Shown: piece after piece, positions 6,676-14,289 of the stretch
Position numbering within the stretch: the first letter of the stretch is position 1
Layout of the letters: each line of letters starts with the position of its first letter
Source of the DNA: Pedobacter sp.
GTDB lineage: Bacteria; Bacteroidota; Bacteroidia; Sphingobacteriales; Sphingobacteriaceae
DNA length: 14,289 nucleotides
Assembly: GCA_004295885.1 (NCBI GenBank)
Contig: SEDG01000031.1
Location: forward strand, 1-14,289
Reading direction: 5' to 3'
Program-made: the position numbers and the translations under genes
The notes under the pieces: generated by a model
Told to the model about the DNA's origin: nothing
Database searches by the model: none
What the model saw: the letters and a program-made list of their open reading frames with translations, nothing else

Positions 6676-6700
6676 TGCGGAGAGTGGGGGATTCGAACCC
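6676..6700 (-). pseudogene. isolated tRNA 3' end (T-arm plus acceptor strand), attachment-site-like
   Basis: Read on the minus strand this shows GGG-TTCGAAT-CCCCC (half T-stem, T-loop, other half) followed by ACTCTCC (3' acceptor strand) and discriminator G. The T-stem pairs for only three bases, because at 6701 the sequence stops being tRNA-like. No 5' acceptor GGAGAGT, D-arm or anticodon arm is found within 120 bp upstream. This is what site-specific integration at a tRNA 3' end leaves at the distal junction. A Ser- or Tyr-type tRNA would fit the acceptor, but the identity cannot be fixed. Confidence 0.7.
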
Positions 6701-6895
6701 ATACCCAAAAACCGCGTTTCTGATATCATTTAAAGGTTTTCATTTTCTCGACTCACCGAATAACTCACCTTATATCTTCATTTTTTTTAGCTGCAAATGC
6801 TATAACTAAAGTTATGTAAAACACTCGTTAATTGCAAATCGAAATTGCAACATTTAGTTACTTGCCAAGAATTAGCTTGAGGTAAAATGGTCAAT
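6701..6895. other. intergenic DNA beyond the tRNA remnant with short direct repeats
   Basis: No gene is seen. ACTCACC occurs at 6751-6757 and 6763-6769, 12 bp apart, which could be integrase arm-type sites. ATAACT-AA-AGTTAT (6802-6815) is a 6-bp inverted repeat. ATTGCAA is repeated near 6831 and 6844. The GH2 gene ends at 6896; I see no clear terminator for it. Confidence 0.4.
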
Positions 6896-9040
6896 TCAAT
6901 AAACGAGGATATCTCGAACGCTTTCTACCTTTTCACCATTGTAAATTATACTTGCCACTAAAATGTAATTACCTTTTTTCGATGGAATCCTGATGTCGAA
7001 TTTTTCAACTTTGACATTTAATGAGCCGGTGGTTTGCGCCATTTTCTGCTGATGGATGGTCTTTCCGTTTTCCATTAGTTTTAAGGACAGTTCACCCTTC
7101 CATTCTTTTGCCAGATCGTTTATAACGAACACGGGAACGGTAATCACACTATTCGGCGTATAGGACTTTTCCCAAGTGTCTACCATTAGTCCAACTGGAG
7201 AAAACGATGCTTTAACGTATTTTGTAAATGCTGGCCAATACCTAAACCTTTTCACGTCGTTTAGTAAATCACTGGTTTCTCCTCTAGGGGAACTTGGGCG
7301 AGAATAGGAGAGCCCCGCAAAGTACATGATCCCCGCAGAAGTGCGATGTGCTCGCCAATATTCTGTTAATGCTGCAGTTAACCTACTACATTTTTCAATG
7401 CGTTGCTCATTGGTAACTACATCTTTAAAGAAGTTCTTATAAACGTTTTCAGATAGTGTCGTTGCACTGCCATCCCTGTTTACCCAAAGCCAGGCGTACT
7501 CGTTCAATATAATCGGATTGTTATATTTTTTACCATCTGGTGAGGGATCCTGCTCGTTTGGATCATTTGAAGGAATGCGTTTTTGCCCCATCAGCTTCTT
7601 GAGCAGGCCTTCTTCCGGTTCTTTGGCATCTTTTAAATGATAAGGATAAAATAGATAGGGATGTGCTTCTATAGGGTCCGTTGCAGAAACAGGAGCAGAG
7701 TATCCGTTATCCCATGGACGATTGGATAAGTCTAGATGACGTACCATGTTTATTGCTTTACCTGTTTGGCTGGCCACGGTTTCATTTTGGGCATCCCAAA
7801 TCACTATGCTTGGGTGATTCCATCTTTCTTTCATCCAAGATTCATATTCCAAAGCGATATGTTCTGCTGTGATTTTTTTTCTAATCCCACCCTTGCCGCC
7901 CCAGATTGCATACTCATCCTGGATTAAAATTCCCATTTCGTCTGCCAGGTCATACCAAAACCTTGGTGCTGGCCCAACATGGAAGCGAACAATATTCCAG
8001 TGCATTTCCTTAAATCGAGTAAACATTGTCCGTACCCACTTCCTGTCCCAAGGCAGGTTATTACGTAAAGAATCTTCGAAAAAACGATATACCGGAACAT
8101 TTGTGCCACGAAGGAAATAAGTCTGGTCATTTAACATCGCTACCTTTGACGCGGTATCAAACCTGAAACTACGCATACCAAAGCGGGTGTCTATGTTGTC
8201 CAGGCCTGTAGATATATTAATCTCATACAGGAATGGGTCTTCGGGGCTCCAAAATTTACAGTCTTTTAGGATGGCCTTGAAATCCACTGTATCTGTACCG
8301 CCAGATAAATCTTTCCTGAAGCTGCCCTCGGTAACCATCTTTCTAGAGGCGGTTTCCCTAACCTGATAGCTGATCAGCTGTTCTCCTTTTTTGCCAAAAG
8401 TATTTATCGCAGCTACTACTCGGATATCCTGCTGGACAACGTTCGGCACAACCTGTACATTTTCTATATAAGGGCCATTGGAAAGGATAAGATTTACATC
8501 ATCAAAAATTCCTGGGATAAATTTTATTTTCTCGAAATCATTTCCATTTATTGCGGTGTCAGGAAAATTATCGAAACTACCCAGCCTTAGCACAATGATG
8601 TTCTCCTGCCCGGCAGGGTTCAATAAACTTGTGATATCAGTTTCATATGATGAAAATATAGTTTGACGGACGCTTGCCAACTTACCATTGACAAATAGTG
8701 TTTTGCTGTAGGCTGCCTTGCTTATTTGCAAAATAACGTGTTCCGGCATATTTTTATCCAAAACAAAAGATTTCCGATACCAGAAATACCTATTGGAGTC
8801 TGCACCCTTTTTAACCTCTTTAAACCTTGGTTTAGCCATGTCGATCAAAGAAGGAACGGGAATGGTGTGGGTAAAACGTTGCGGAATAAGATTGGTTTCG
8901 GTCGTTTCCTCAACCTGCCAAGTTCCGTTTAAGGAAATCACCTTGCGTTGCGCCTTTGCGTTCGGAAATATAACTATTAGGTTTATTATAAAAATGAATG
9001 TTTTAAGGGTTATTCTTAAGCTTAGATGTTTATTTCTCAT
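6896..9040 (-). CDS. exported glycoside hydrolase family 2 enzyme
   Basis: A 714-residue enzyme from the ATG at 9040, chosen because it places a signal peptide at the N-terminus (MRNKHLSLRITLKTFIFIIN..., cleavage near NAKAQ); a frame extends upstream to 9085 but only adds a non-signal stretch. Domains: GH2 jelly-roll (about 30-190, opening with ISLNGTWQVEE and including FWYRKSF), Ig-like domain (about 190-305), then a TIM barrel (about 305-600) with RFHVGPAPRFWYDLADEMGILIQDE. The acid/base is Glu420 in IWDAQNET, and the likely nucleophile is Glu514 in IILNEYAW. A C-terminal beta domain follows. GH2 covers beta-galactosidases, glucuronidases and mannosidases; activity cannot be assigned from sequence alone. 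It is the last gene of the leftward hydrolase cluster, 130 bp after GH5. Confidence 0.9.
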   Translation of the reverse strand: MRNKHLSLRITLKTFIFIINLIVIFPNAKAQRKVISLNGTWQVEETTETNLIPQRFTHTIPVPSLIDMAKPRFKEVKKGADSNRYFWYRKSFVLDKNMPEHVILQISKAAYSKTLFVNGKLASVRQTIFSSYETDITSLLNPAGQENIIVLRLGSFDNFPDTAINGNDFEKIKFIPGIFDDVNLILSNGPYIENVQVVPNVVQQDIRVVAAINTFGKKGEQLISYQVRETASRKMVTEGSFRKDLSGGTDTVDFKAILKDCKFWSPEDPFLYEINISTGLDNIDTRFGMRSFRFDTASKVAMLNDQTYFLRGTNVPVYRFFEDSLRNNLPWDRKWVRTMFTRFKEMHWNIVRFHVGPAPRFWYDLADEMGILIQDEYAIWGGKGGIRKKITAEHIALEYESWMKERWNHPSIVIWDAQNETVASQTGKAINMVRHLDLSNRPWDNGYSAPVSATDPIEAHPYLFYPYHLKDAKEPEEGLLKKLMGQKRIPSNDPNEQDPSPDGKKYNNPIILNEYAWLWVNRDGSATTLSENVYKNFFKDVVTNEQRIEKCSRLTAALTEYWRAHRTSAGIMYFAGLSYSRPSSPRGETSDLLNDVKRFRYWPAFTKYVKASFSPVGLMVDTWEKSYTPNSVITVPVFVINDLAKEWKGELSLKLMENGKTIHQQKMAQTTGSLNVKVEKFDIRIPSKKGNYILVASIIYNGEKVESVRDILVY

Positions 9041-9170
9041 TATTTTTAATGGGTTATGATGTGGCAGGTTCAGACTAAAACACAATGGCTTTGAGCTATT
9101 TCTTTATGCCAAGACCCTTTTTAGAGAACGAGATGGCTTTGAAATCAATTATCAAATGTTTGGTGAATAA

Positions 9171-10373
9171 TTATTGCGCCAGCATAAAGGGAACAATGTT
9201 GTTGGTAAAAACGGGCGTAGGGCCCGTGGTAGAAATCAAGCCAAACCATCCCTTGTCGTCCCAAACCGTACAAGACATTTTTTGGGCAATCAAGGTTTGC
9301 TTCATGAGCTTATAGTAACCTCGCACAATATCGGTGTTACGTTCGGTTCCGCTAGTTCTCCCAACACCAAACTCTCCATAATTTACTGGAACATCTATAA
9401 TTGCTGCGTGTGATGCTACCTTTTGGATGGCGGAGGTGAAGGTATTATTACCTGGAAATGCAGCATTTGCCCCTGTTTCTCCGCAAAATGCCCAAGGGTC
9501 GTAGGTATGTACTTGAATTGCCAAATAAATATCAGTTCCACCCCCAGGTAGGTTAGCCTTTGAACTAAAAACATCATCAATTTGACCTTGGTTACCCTGT
9601 CCATTTGGCTCAACCATAATTATCCTTGTCGCATTATTACCACCAGTAGCTCTTATTGCGTCGTAGGCAACTTTCACAACCTGACGTGTCAAGGCTATCG
9701 CAGTTGGGTCGGTAGGCAGTGGATATCCGGTGCCAGACCATTGTCCCATTCTTCCCTCTGGTTCGTTAAGCACATCGAACATCAACTGTTTCGGTTGATC
9801 CTTGAAGAAGGTTGCAATACCTGTCCACAAAGTCTTGAACTTATTGTCAAATGCTGCAGAACCATCATAGTAATCTTTCAACCAATGCTCATGGTGGGCG
9901 TTAATTTCCACATACATTTTTTTTGCCAAAGCATATTCAACTACGGCCTTCAATTCTAACAGACGCGGATGATTGGTATTGATGACACCATTGGCATCTG
10001 CAATGTTACTTGTAAAGCCCTGTACCCAAGTTACTGGTATTCTGATATGTCTCATCCCTGCTTCGTAATATAAATCGATAATTGGCTTTACACTGGCAAG
10101 GGTAGGCGGGTTTGAAGCAAAATTGCTCTCAAAAGTATTTCCGAGATTAAAGCCCGTGGCCATATCTGTGATTATTTCTTTTGCAGTGGTAGCGTTGGTA
10201 TTAATTGGAGGCACGCCTGTTGTTGTTGGCGGCGGCACCACCACAACAGGTATGGTAGGCGTTGGTGTAGCTGTTTTTTTTGAGCAGCCGTATCCAGTAA
10301 AAATGGCTAACAGGACTAAGAGATAACCTATTGAAGTAAGGTTTTTTAATGATAAACTGTTTTTTTTGTTCAT
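9171..10373 (-). CDS. lipoprotein GH5 endo-glucanase-type glycoside hydrolase
   Basis: A 400-residue protein with a lipoprotein signal (hydrophobic 16-26, lipobox ending GYGC, Cys30), followed by a Pro/Thr/Val linker (about 35-58) that would hold the catalytic domain off the membrane. The GH5 barrel spans about 63-400: GFNLGNTFE (74-82), RHIRIPVTW (108-116), NAHHEHW (158-164), acid/base Glu204 in VLNEPEG, HTYDPW (289-294), nucleophile Glu334 in YGEFGVGR and a late VWDDKGWFG. These fit the cellulase-like subfamilies of GH5, i.e. endo-beta-1,4-glucanase or a related mannanase/xyloglucanase. It probably acts at the outer surface to cut the polymer before GH2 and GH3 act. It follows the FGE-CBM6 gene by 59 bp in the same direction. 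Confidence 0.92.
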   Translation of the reverse strand: MNKKNSLSLKNLTSIGYLLVLLAIFTGYGCSKKTATPTPTIPVVVVPPPTTTGVPPINTNATTAKEIITDMATGFNLGNTFESNFASNPPTLASVKPIIDLYYEAGMRHIRIPVTWVQGFTSNIADANGVINTNHPRLLELKAVVEYALAKKMYVEINAHHEHWLKDYYDGSAAFDNKFKTLWTGIATFFKDQPKQLMFDVLNEPEGRMGQWSGTGYPLPTDPTAIALTRQVVKVAYDAIRATGGNNATRIIMVEPNGQGNQGQIDDVFSSKANLPGGGTDIYLAIQVHTYDPWAFCGETGANAAFPGNNTFTSAIQKVASHAAIIDVPVNYGEFGVGRTSGTERNTDIVRGYYKLMKQTLIAQKMSCTVWDDKGWFGLISTTGPTPVFTNNIVPFMLAQ

Positions 10374-10432
10374 GATAAAATTTTTAGGTTTGATGCCCTT
10401 TTAAGCGGTCACCATGGTTAATTGGTCTTTTA

Positions 10433-11737
10433 TTATTTTAGCAAAGCGAAACTCAGGTAATCATAGTTCATGTTGCCATTGGTAAGGGTTCTTATAGTGA
10501 GCAGGTGCTTCCCTTTTTTAATGGGTAGGGTGGCCAAGTTGTCAATCTTATTCCAGTGATGCCATTGTCTCCAGTCTATTGTTTCCTTTTTGTTTCTTGT
10601 GGATGGGACGTTGAGTTCTGCAGAGAATGGTCTGCCATCCAACCATAATTCGATGCTTCCATCGCCACTTGCGGTGTACATTAGGCCAATTACATATTTT
10701 CCAGTTTCTGTTGCCTCAACAGAATAGTTAACCCACTCTCCAGGTTCCGTCCAACCTGTATAAAATTGATCCATCGCAGGTTCAACCATGTTATATGGGC
10801 TATCATCAATTGCCTTTGATTTGGTATAAGAAATATCAACCGCCTCTTTCATCCTGAATTCATTTAAAAAACTTCCATTGGCGGGGTTTAAACCTCCGCT
10901 TCCGCTGTTAATGTTATCGGTATCATGATAGGCAATGCCTTCACCACCCAGGTCGTACCATTCACACTGTATCTTTCCTGGGATCGTTTGTAGCTGGCTG
11001 TTCCAAGGTTTACCCCTATAGGTTTTAATATCCATTACGGGATCAACTGGGAACACCACTCTGAACCCAACGCTGTTGCTAAAATGAGTTGGTCTATTCC
11101 CGTAATGCGCTGCTATGCGACTAGGTTCTTCACCTGCAAACCAACTGCCACCCATATGCACACAGAATCCAGAGTCGCTTTTTAGTGATTCGTTCAAACA
11201 CCATTCCCATACGTTGCCGCTCATGTCATAGATACCCAGTTCATTTGGTTTTTTTAGTCCTACCCGATGTGATTGATACTCACTATTGGTCTTAAACCAT
11301 CCAACCGCGTTTAGCTCATTGCTACCTGAATAGATGTAGTTTCGAGTTTTTTCCGCACCCGATGCGGCAAATTTCCATTGATCTTCGGTGGGTAAACGTG
11401 ATCCGCTCCACTTGCAATATTCTAATGCACCATAGTAGCTTACCATCACCATTGGATAATTTTCCTTGCCTTGCATGGCCCTCCACTGGCTATCAAAATA
11501 TTCAACCTGTAAATCCTTACTCCCTACATTGATCAGTTGCTTCTCTTTTAGCCTACCATTTGCTGGAACCATCTTTTTGCTTAAGAAGATAGCATATTGC
11601 TGATTTGTAATTTCATATTTGCCAATTTGAAAGGGATTTGTCCAGTTCACTCTTACTTTTTGCAAGGTCTGTCCATTACTATTTCTTGGCCAAAATAGCA
11701 AGGCAATACAACATATAAAGAGAATATTTAACTTCAT
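10433..11737 (-). CDS. FGE-sulfatase-like domain fused to CBM6, exported
   Basis: A 434-residue protein with a signal peptide (about 1-22, ...SNGQ). Residues about 34-229 are a formylglycine-generating-enzyme-like (SUMF1/EgtB/PvdO) fold: IGKYEITNQQYAIFL, MVSYYGALEYCKW, RLPTEDQWKFAA, GIYDMSGNVWEWC, MGGSW and the closing GFRVVF. The Cys pair that binds copper in true FGEs, located between GGSW and GFR, is absent, so sulfatase activation is unlikely. Residues about 253-432 are a CBM6: IPGKIQCEWYDLGGEGIAYHDT, later VDISY, GEWVNYSV and NYDYLSF. The FGE-like part may therefore be a binding or structural domain presented with a carbohydrate-binding module. Its ATG lies 1 bp after the preceding gene's stop, so it is cotranscribed with the PstS-like gene. 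Confidence 0.85.
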   Translation of the reverse strand: MKLNILFICCIALLFWPRNSNGQTLQKVRVNWTNPFQIGKYEITNQQYAIFLSKKMVPANGRLKEKQLINVGSKDLQVEYFDSQWRAMQGKENYPMVMVSYYGALEYCKWSGSRLPTEDQWKFAASGAEKTRNYIYSGSNELNAVGWFKTNSEYQSHRVGLKKPNELGIYDMSGNVWEWCLNESLKSDSGFCVHMGGSWFAGEEPSRIAAHYGNRPTHFSNSVGFRVVFPVDPVMDIKTYRGKPWNSQLQTIPGKIQCEWYDLGGEGIAYHDTDNINSGSGGLNPANGSFLNEFRMKEAVDISYTKSKAIDDSPYNMVEPAMDQFYTGWTEPGEWVNYSVEATETGKYVIGLMYTASGDGSIELWLDGRPFSAELNVPSTRNKKETIDWRQWHHWNKIDNLATLPIKKGKHLLTIRTLTNGNMNYDYLSFALLK

Positions 11738-11738
11738 T

Positions 11739-12671
11739 TTACTTTTTATTTTTTAAGGATAAAAATCCTGCTTGGTTAATTAGTTTCTGGCCAGACCTGC
11801 CCAAGAGGAAATCTATCATGATCTGTGTCCGCTCATTCGGTTTGCCTAGTGTTATTGCATTTAATTGCCTGTGAATGAAATAGCTGCCATCTTCTACAGT
11901 TCGGTGACTAGCAACTACGCCATTAAAAGCCAATGCTTTTACCTTGTGGGCCTGCGCTTGATATGCTGTTAGCACCTGTAAGGGAAAGTAGGTAATGGTG
12001 TTTTCAGCGCTGGTAAGCAAGGCAAGGGCATCGTTGTCAGTAGCTGTCGAAATTATTGGTATATTCCCATAGTTATTTTTACCCTTTACACTATAAACTA
12101 ATCCGCTTGGTAAAACCTTTGTATCTAGCTGCATAAAATCAGCAAACAGGTTGATTGGATCATAGGCCTTAGTTCTCCCAATTGCAACTATGGGTAAATC
12201 CTTGCCGCCAATTTGTTTCCAGTTGGTGATCTGGCCTGTATAGATGCCAGCAATCTGCTCAAAGCTGAGTGAAATGATGGGGTTGGATTTTGCTACGGTC
12301 AATACCAAGCCGTCCAAGCCTATTGGCGTAGCTGTTAGCATTGGTGCTTTTAATTGTTCGTAATCCTTGATTTTACGGGTGGTAATCGCTACTTGAACAT
12401 TACTCGTGATTACAGAATCAACCATTGCACCAGTTTGTCCAACCACGGTTGAGAATTTAACCGATGGATATCTTTCGGAAAACACAGGATTGGCCTTTTC
12501 CATAAGTGTCTTGGTGGTAATGGCAACGCCAATTCTTAACAGTAGACTATCATTTACCAATGTTGAGGTATTTCTGGAAGGTGAGATAGGTGGTATGAAA
12601 GCAGTTCCAAAAAGAACAGCTACCGTTAAAAAAATTGATGACAAATGAAATTTTACCGTTAATGCTTTCAT
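11739..12671 (-). CDS. PstS-like periplasmic substrate-binding protein inside a hydrolase operon
   Basis: A 310-residue exported protein with a hydrophobic N-terminal segment (about 8-26) serving as signal peptide or anchor. The fold signature is that of PstS-like PBPs: LRIGVAITT, GLDGLVLTVAKSNP (118-131) and IAGIYTGQITNWKQIGG (140-156), then PIVAIGRT and a C-terminal TITYFPLQVL. The phosphate-coordinating motif R-x-x-GSGT is replaced by RTKAYD (166-171), and the N-terminal GSG-type loop reads GQTGAM, so phosphate is not a safe ligand. No PstC, PstA or PstB permease genes are in the window. It lies 4 bp after GH3 and 1 bp before FGE-CBM6, clearly in the same operon. Confidence 0.82.
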   Translation of the reverse strand: MKALTVKFHLSSIFLTVAVLFGTAFIPPISPSRNTSTLVNDSLLLRIGVAITTKTLMEKANPVFSERYPSVKFSTVVGQTGAMVDSVITSNVQVAITTRKIKDYEQLKAPMLTATPIGLDGLVLTVAKSNPIISLSFEQIAGIYTGQITNWKQIGGKDLPIVAIGRTKAYDPINLFADFMQLDTKVLPSGLVYSVKGKNNYGNIPIISTATDNDALALLTSAENTITYFPLQVLTAYQAQAHKVKALAFNGVVASHRTVEDGSYFIHRQLNAITLGKPNERTQIMIDFLLGRSGQKLINQAGFLSLKNKK

Positions 12672-12675
12672 GTGC

Positions 12676-14289
12676 TTATTTGATGATCTCGAATTTTGTT
12701 GCCAAATAATCAGTAGAAGATTTACCTATCTGAACCTCAAATTCTCCAGGTTCAACTATTCGCTTCATGGCTGGCCCGAAATACTGTAGCTTATCTTTTG
12801 TGATGGTAAATGATACTGTCTTGCTTTCCCCTTTTTTCAAGTGAATTCGGCTGAAATCTTTCAGTTCTTTGCCTGGTCTTGTAACTGTGCTTACCATATC
12901 CCGAATGTAAAGCTGTACCACTTCATCACCATCAGTATCTCCTGCATTGGTAACCTGAACGGTTACCTTCAAAGGGATCCCTAGTTTAGACTTTTTACTA
13001 CTGATGGATAGGTTGTCATATTGGAAAGTAGTATAGCTCAAGCCGAAGCCGAACGGATAAAGTGGTTTGTATTCTCCATCGATATATGGGCTTTCGTGTA
13101 CATAAGGTTTGCTGTTATAATAGACTGGCAATTGGCCAACATGCTTTGGAATTGTCAGGGCAAGTTTGCCGCTAGGATTAACCTTTCCAAACAGAACATT
13201 AGCAACTGCCGTTCCTTGTTCTTGGCCCAAATACCAGCCTTCTATTAGCGCAGGTGCTTCTTTTGCAAGGTAATTTACCGATTGAGGACGCCCATTGATG
13301 AGGAGGACAGCGGTTTGTTTCTTCAGCTCAAATATTCCCCTTGCAAGATCATTTTGCCTACCAAGTAGCTCGAGGTCATAATAATCGCCAGTATGGCCTT
13401 TCCATTCCTCTCGGCTTGTGAGTTCATTACCTCCCAATACAAGAAGCACGGCATCGCAGGTTCTTGCTAGCGATACTGCATCTGCTATTCGTTTGTCTTC
13501 AGCTTGCTTGGTTTTGTCAGTTGCCTTAATGGAAGTATCGTTTTCGTAAATTTTATAGCCTTCGCTATAAACAACCTCGAATTTATCTTTTCCAAATTTC
13601 GATAGACCTTCAACGATACTGATCCCAGGACTTTTATCGTTGGCATAGTTACCATAGTGAACTTCATCTGCATTCGGACCAATAATGGCAATCCTTTTAA
13701 TGGCGCTGGCATCAAAAGGCAAGGTTTTATTTTCATTTTTTAGCAAGATCATCCCTTTCTCAGCTGCCTGTAAAGCTATTTGGCGATGTTTTTCCTGCAT
13801 GATAAGGCTTTCTTGGGCAGTTGCGAGCTTGATGTAAGGTTGCTCAAAAAGGCCCAACATAAACTTGTTTCTTAATACCCTTGCCACTGCCGAGTCGAGC
13901 ACCGCTTGTTTAACCTCGCCAGATTTTATCAGCGCTGGCAAATAGCTGAAACAATATTCTCTCCAACTACTTGGGCATTCAAAATCCATCCCAGCATTTA
14001 TCGCATTTTTACCTGCGTCTTTTCTACTTGCACTTGAATGTTGCCTTGTGACCATCCGGTTCACGGCATCATAATCGGAAATAACATAACCCGTAAATCC
14101 CCATTCGCCACGCAATACACCATTGAGCAACCAGTTGTTGGCGTGGTTGGGTATGCCATCAATCTCATTATAGGATGCCATCACTGTTCTAACCTTGGCT
14201 TTTTTAACAGCCATTTCAAAAGGGTAGAAGTGGTTCTCACGTAATATTCGTTCTGAAAGGTTTGCTGGTGCAAGGTTGGTCCCGCCTTC
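12676..14289 (-). CDS. GH3 beta-glucosidase/xylosidase-type enzyme (5' end outside window)
   Basis: The visible 537 codons continue in frame to the right edge (EGGTNLAPANLSERIL...), so the start is missing; the methionine at 14214 is internal. GH3 landmarks: ASYNEIDGIPNHANNWLL, then VISDYDAV with the nucleophile Asp72 of the fragment, and the C-terminal alpha/beta sandwich from about 195 (KRIAIIGPNADE, LVLGGNELTSREEWKG, PALIEGWYLGQEQGTAVANVLFGKVNPSGKL). A fibronectin-III-like domain closes it (about 420-537: PLYPFGFGLSYTTF, QLYIRD, RPGKELKDF). The acid/base probably lies in the NELTSREEW loop. GH3 enzymes release terminal beta-linked glucose or xylose, completing degradation started by GH5. 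This is the most upstream visible gene of the cluster, so its promoter lies outside the window. Confidence 0.93.
   Translation of the reverse strand, partial: EGGTNLAPANLSERILRENHFYPFEMAVKKAKVRTVMASYNEIDGIPNHANNWLLNGVLRGEWGFTGYVISDYDAVNRMVTRQHSSASRKDAGKNAINAGMDFECPSSWREYCFSYLPALIKSGEVKQAVLDSAVARVLRNKFMLGLFEQPYIKLATAQESLIMQEKHRQIALQAAEKGMILLKNENKTLPFDASAIKRIAIIGPNADEVHYGNYANDKSPGISIVEGLSKFGKDKFEVVYSEGYKIYENDTSIKATDKTKQAEDKRIADAVSLARTCDAVLLVLGGNELTSREEWKGHTGDYYDLELLGRQNDLARGIFELKKQTAVLLINGRPQSVNYLAKEAPALIEGWYLGQEQGTAVANVLFGKVNPSGKLALTIPKHVGQLPVYYNSKPYVHESPYIDGEYKPLYPFGFGLSYTTFQYDNLSISSKKSKLGIPLKVTVQVTNAGDTDGDEVVQLYIRDMVSTVTRPGKELKDFSRIHLKKGESKTVSFTITKDKLQYFGPAMKRIVEPGEFEVQIGKSSTDYLATKFEIIK

Noticed and set aside
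6541..6729. Minus-strand 62-codon frame starting MISETRFLGMGSNPP
   Set aside because: It is a translation through the tRNA remnant and terminator and then antisense to the small secreted gene.
6676..6790. Complete functional tRNA gene on the minus strand
   Set aside because: No 5' acceptor strand, D-arm or anticodon arm can be folded, and the T-stem loses pairing after three bases.
7681..8120. Several plus-strand frames of 63-83 codons inside the GH2 gene
   Set aside because: They are antisense to a well-supported GH2 coding sequence and have no recognisable features.

Overview
The window looks like chromosomal DNA from a Bacteroidota bacterium, probably a Sphingobacteriaceae-like (Pedobacter/Mucilaginibacter-type) soil or plant-litter organism. 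This is inferred from the secreted and lipoprotein glycoside hydrolase cluster, the ribulokinase type, the AT-rich intergenic DNA without Shine-Dalgarno sequences, and a small secreted protein ending in a 'PLD'-type C-terminal sorting-like signal. Species assignment is inference; no marker gene is present.

Layout. (1) 1-588, minus: the N-terminal 196 residues of an L-ribulokinase (AraB), running off the left edge. (2) 589-1313: a 725-bp gene-free region with unusual structure: a 10-bp inverted repeat just upstream of araB, an array of 11-bp units with core CCCGAAG in exact 11-bp register, three copies of TGTCCTATAC, and spaced CCTTACA words. (3) 1314-4270: a compact three-gene module. A leftward two-gene operon (a protein with four W-centred helical repeats, overlapping by 11 bp a protein with a degenerate nucleotidyltransferase-like region plus a HEPN domain) faces a divergent XRE/S24 LexA-like repressor across a 112-bp intergenic region holding two operator-like palindromes. 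This is the best candidate for an undescribed stress or defence system. (4) 4348-6006, minus: a secreted beta-helix protein of the pectate-lyase-3 type. (5) 6263-6640, plus: a small Cys-rich exported protein with a C-terminal membrane or sorting segment. (6) 6639-6700, minus: an isolated tRNA 3' end with its own intrinsic terminator and no tRNA body, i.e. an attachment-site-like scar. (7) 6896-14289, minus: a polysaccharide-degradation operon, in transcription order GH3 (5' end outside the window), a PstS-like binding protein, a formylglycine-generating-enzyme-like fold fused to a CBM6, a GH5 lipoprotein endoglucanase and a GH2 enzyme.

How the genes may work together. GH5 (endo-acting, surface lipoprotein), GH2 and GH3 (exo-acting, exported) and the CBM6 fusion fit stepwise breakdown of a plant or microbial beta-glycan. 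AraB and the beta-helix protein also belong to plant-polymer metabolism but are separate transcription units. No SusC/SusD pair or integrase is visible. The orientation of the tRNA scar predicts that any integrated element lies to its right, so the glycoside hydrolase operon could be island cargo; this is inference. The HEPN module is unrelated to carbohydrate use and has the layout of a repressor-controlled accessory cassette.
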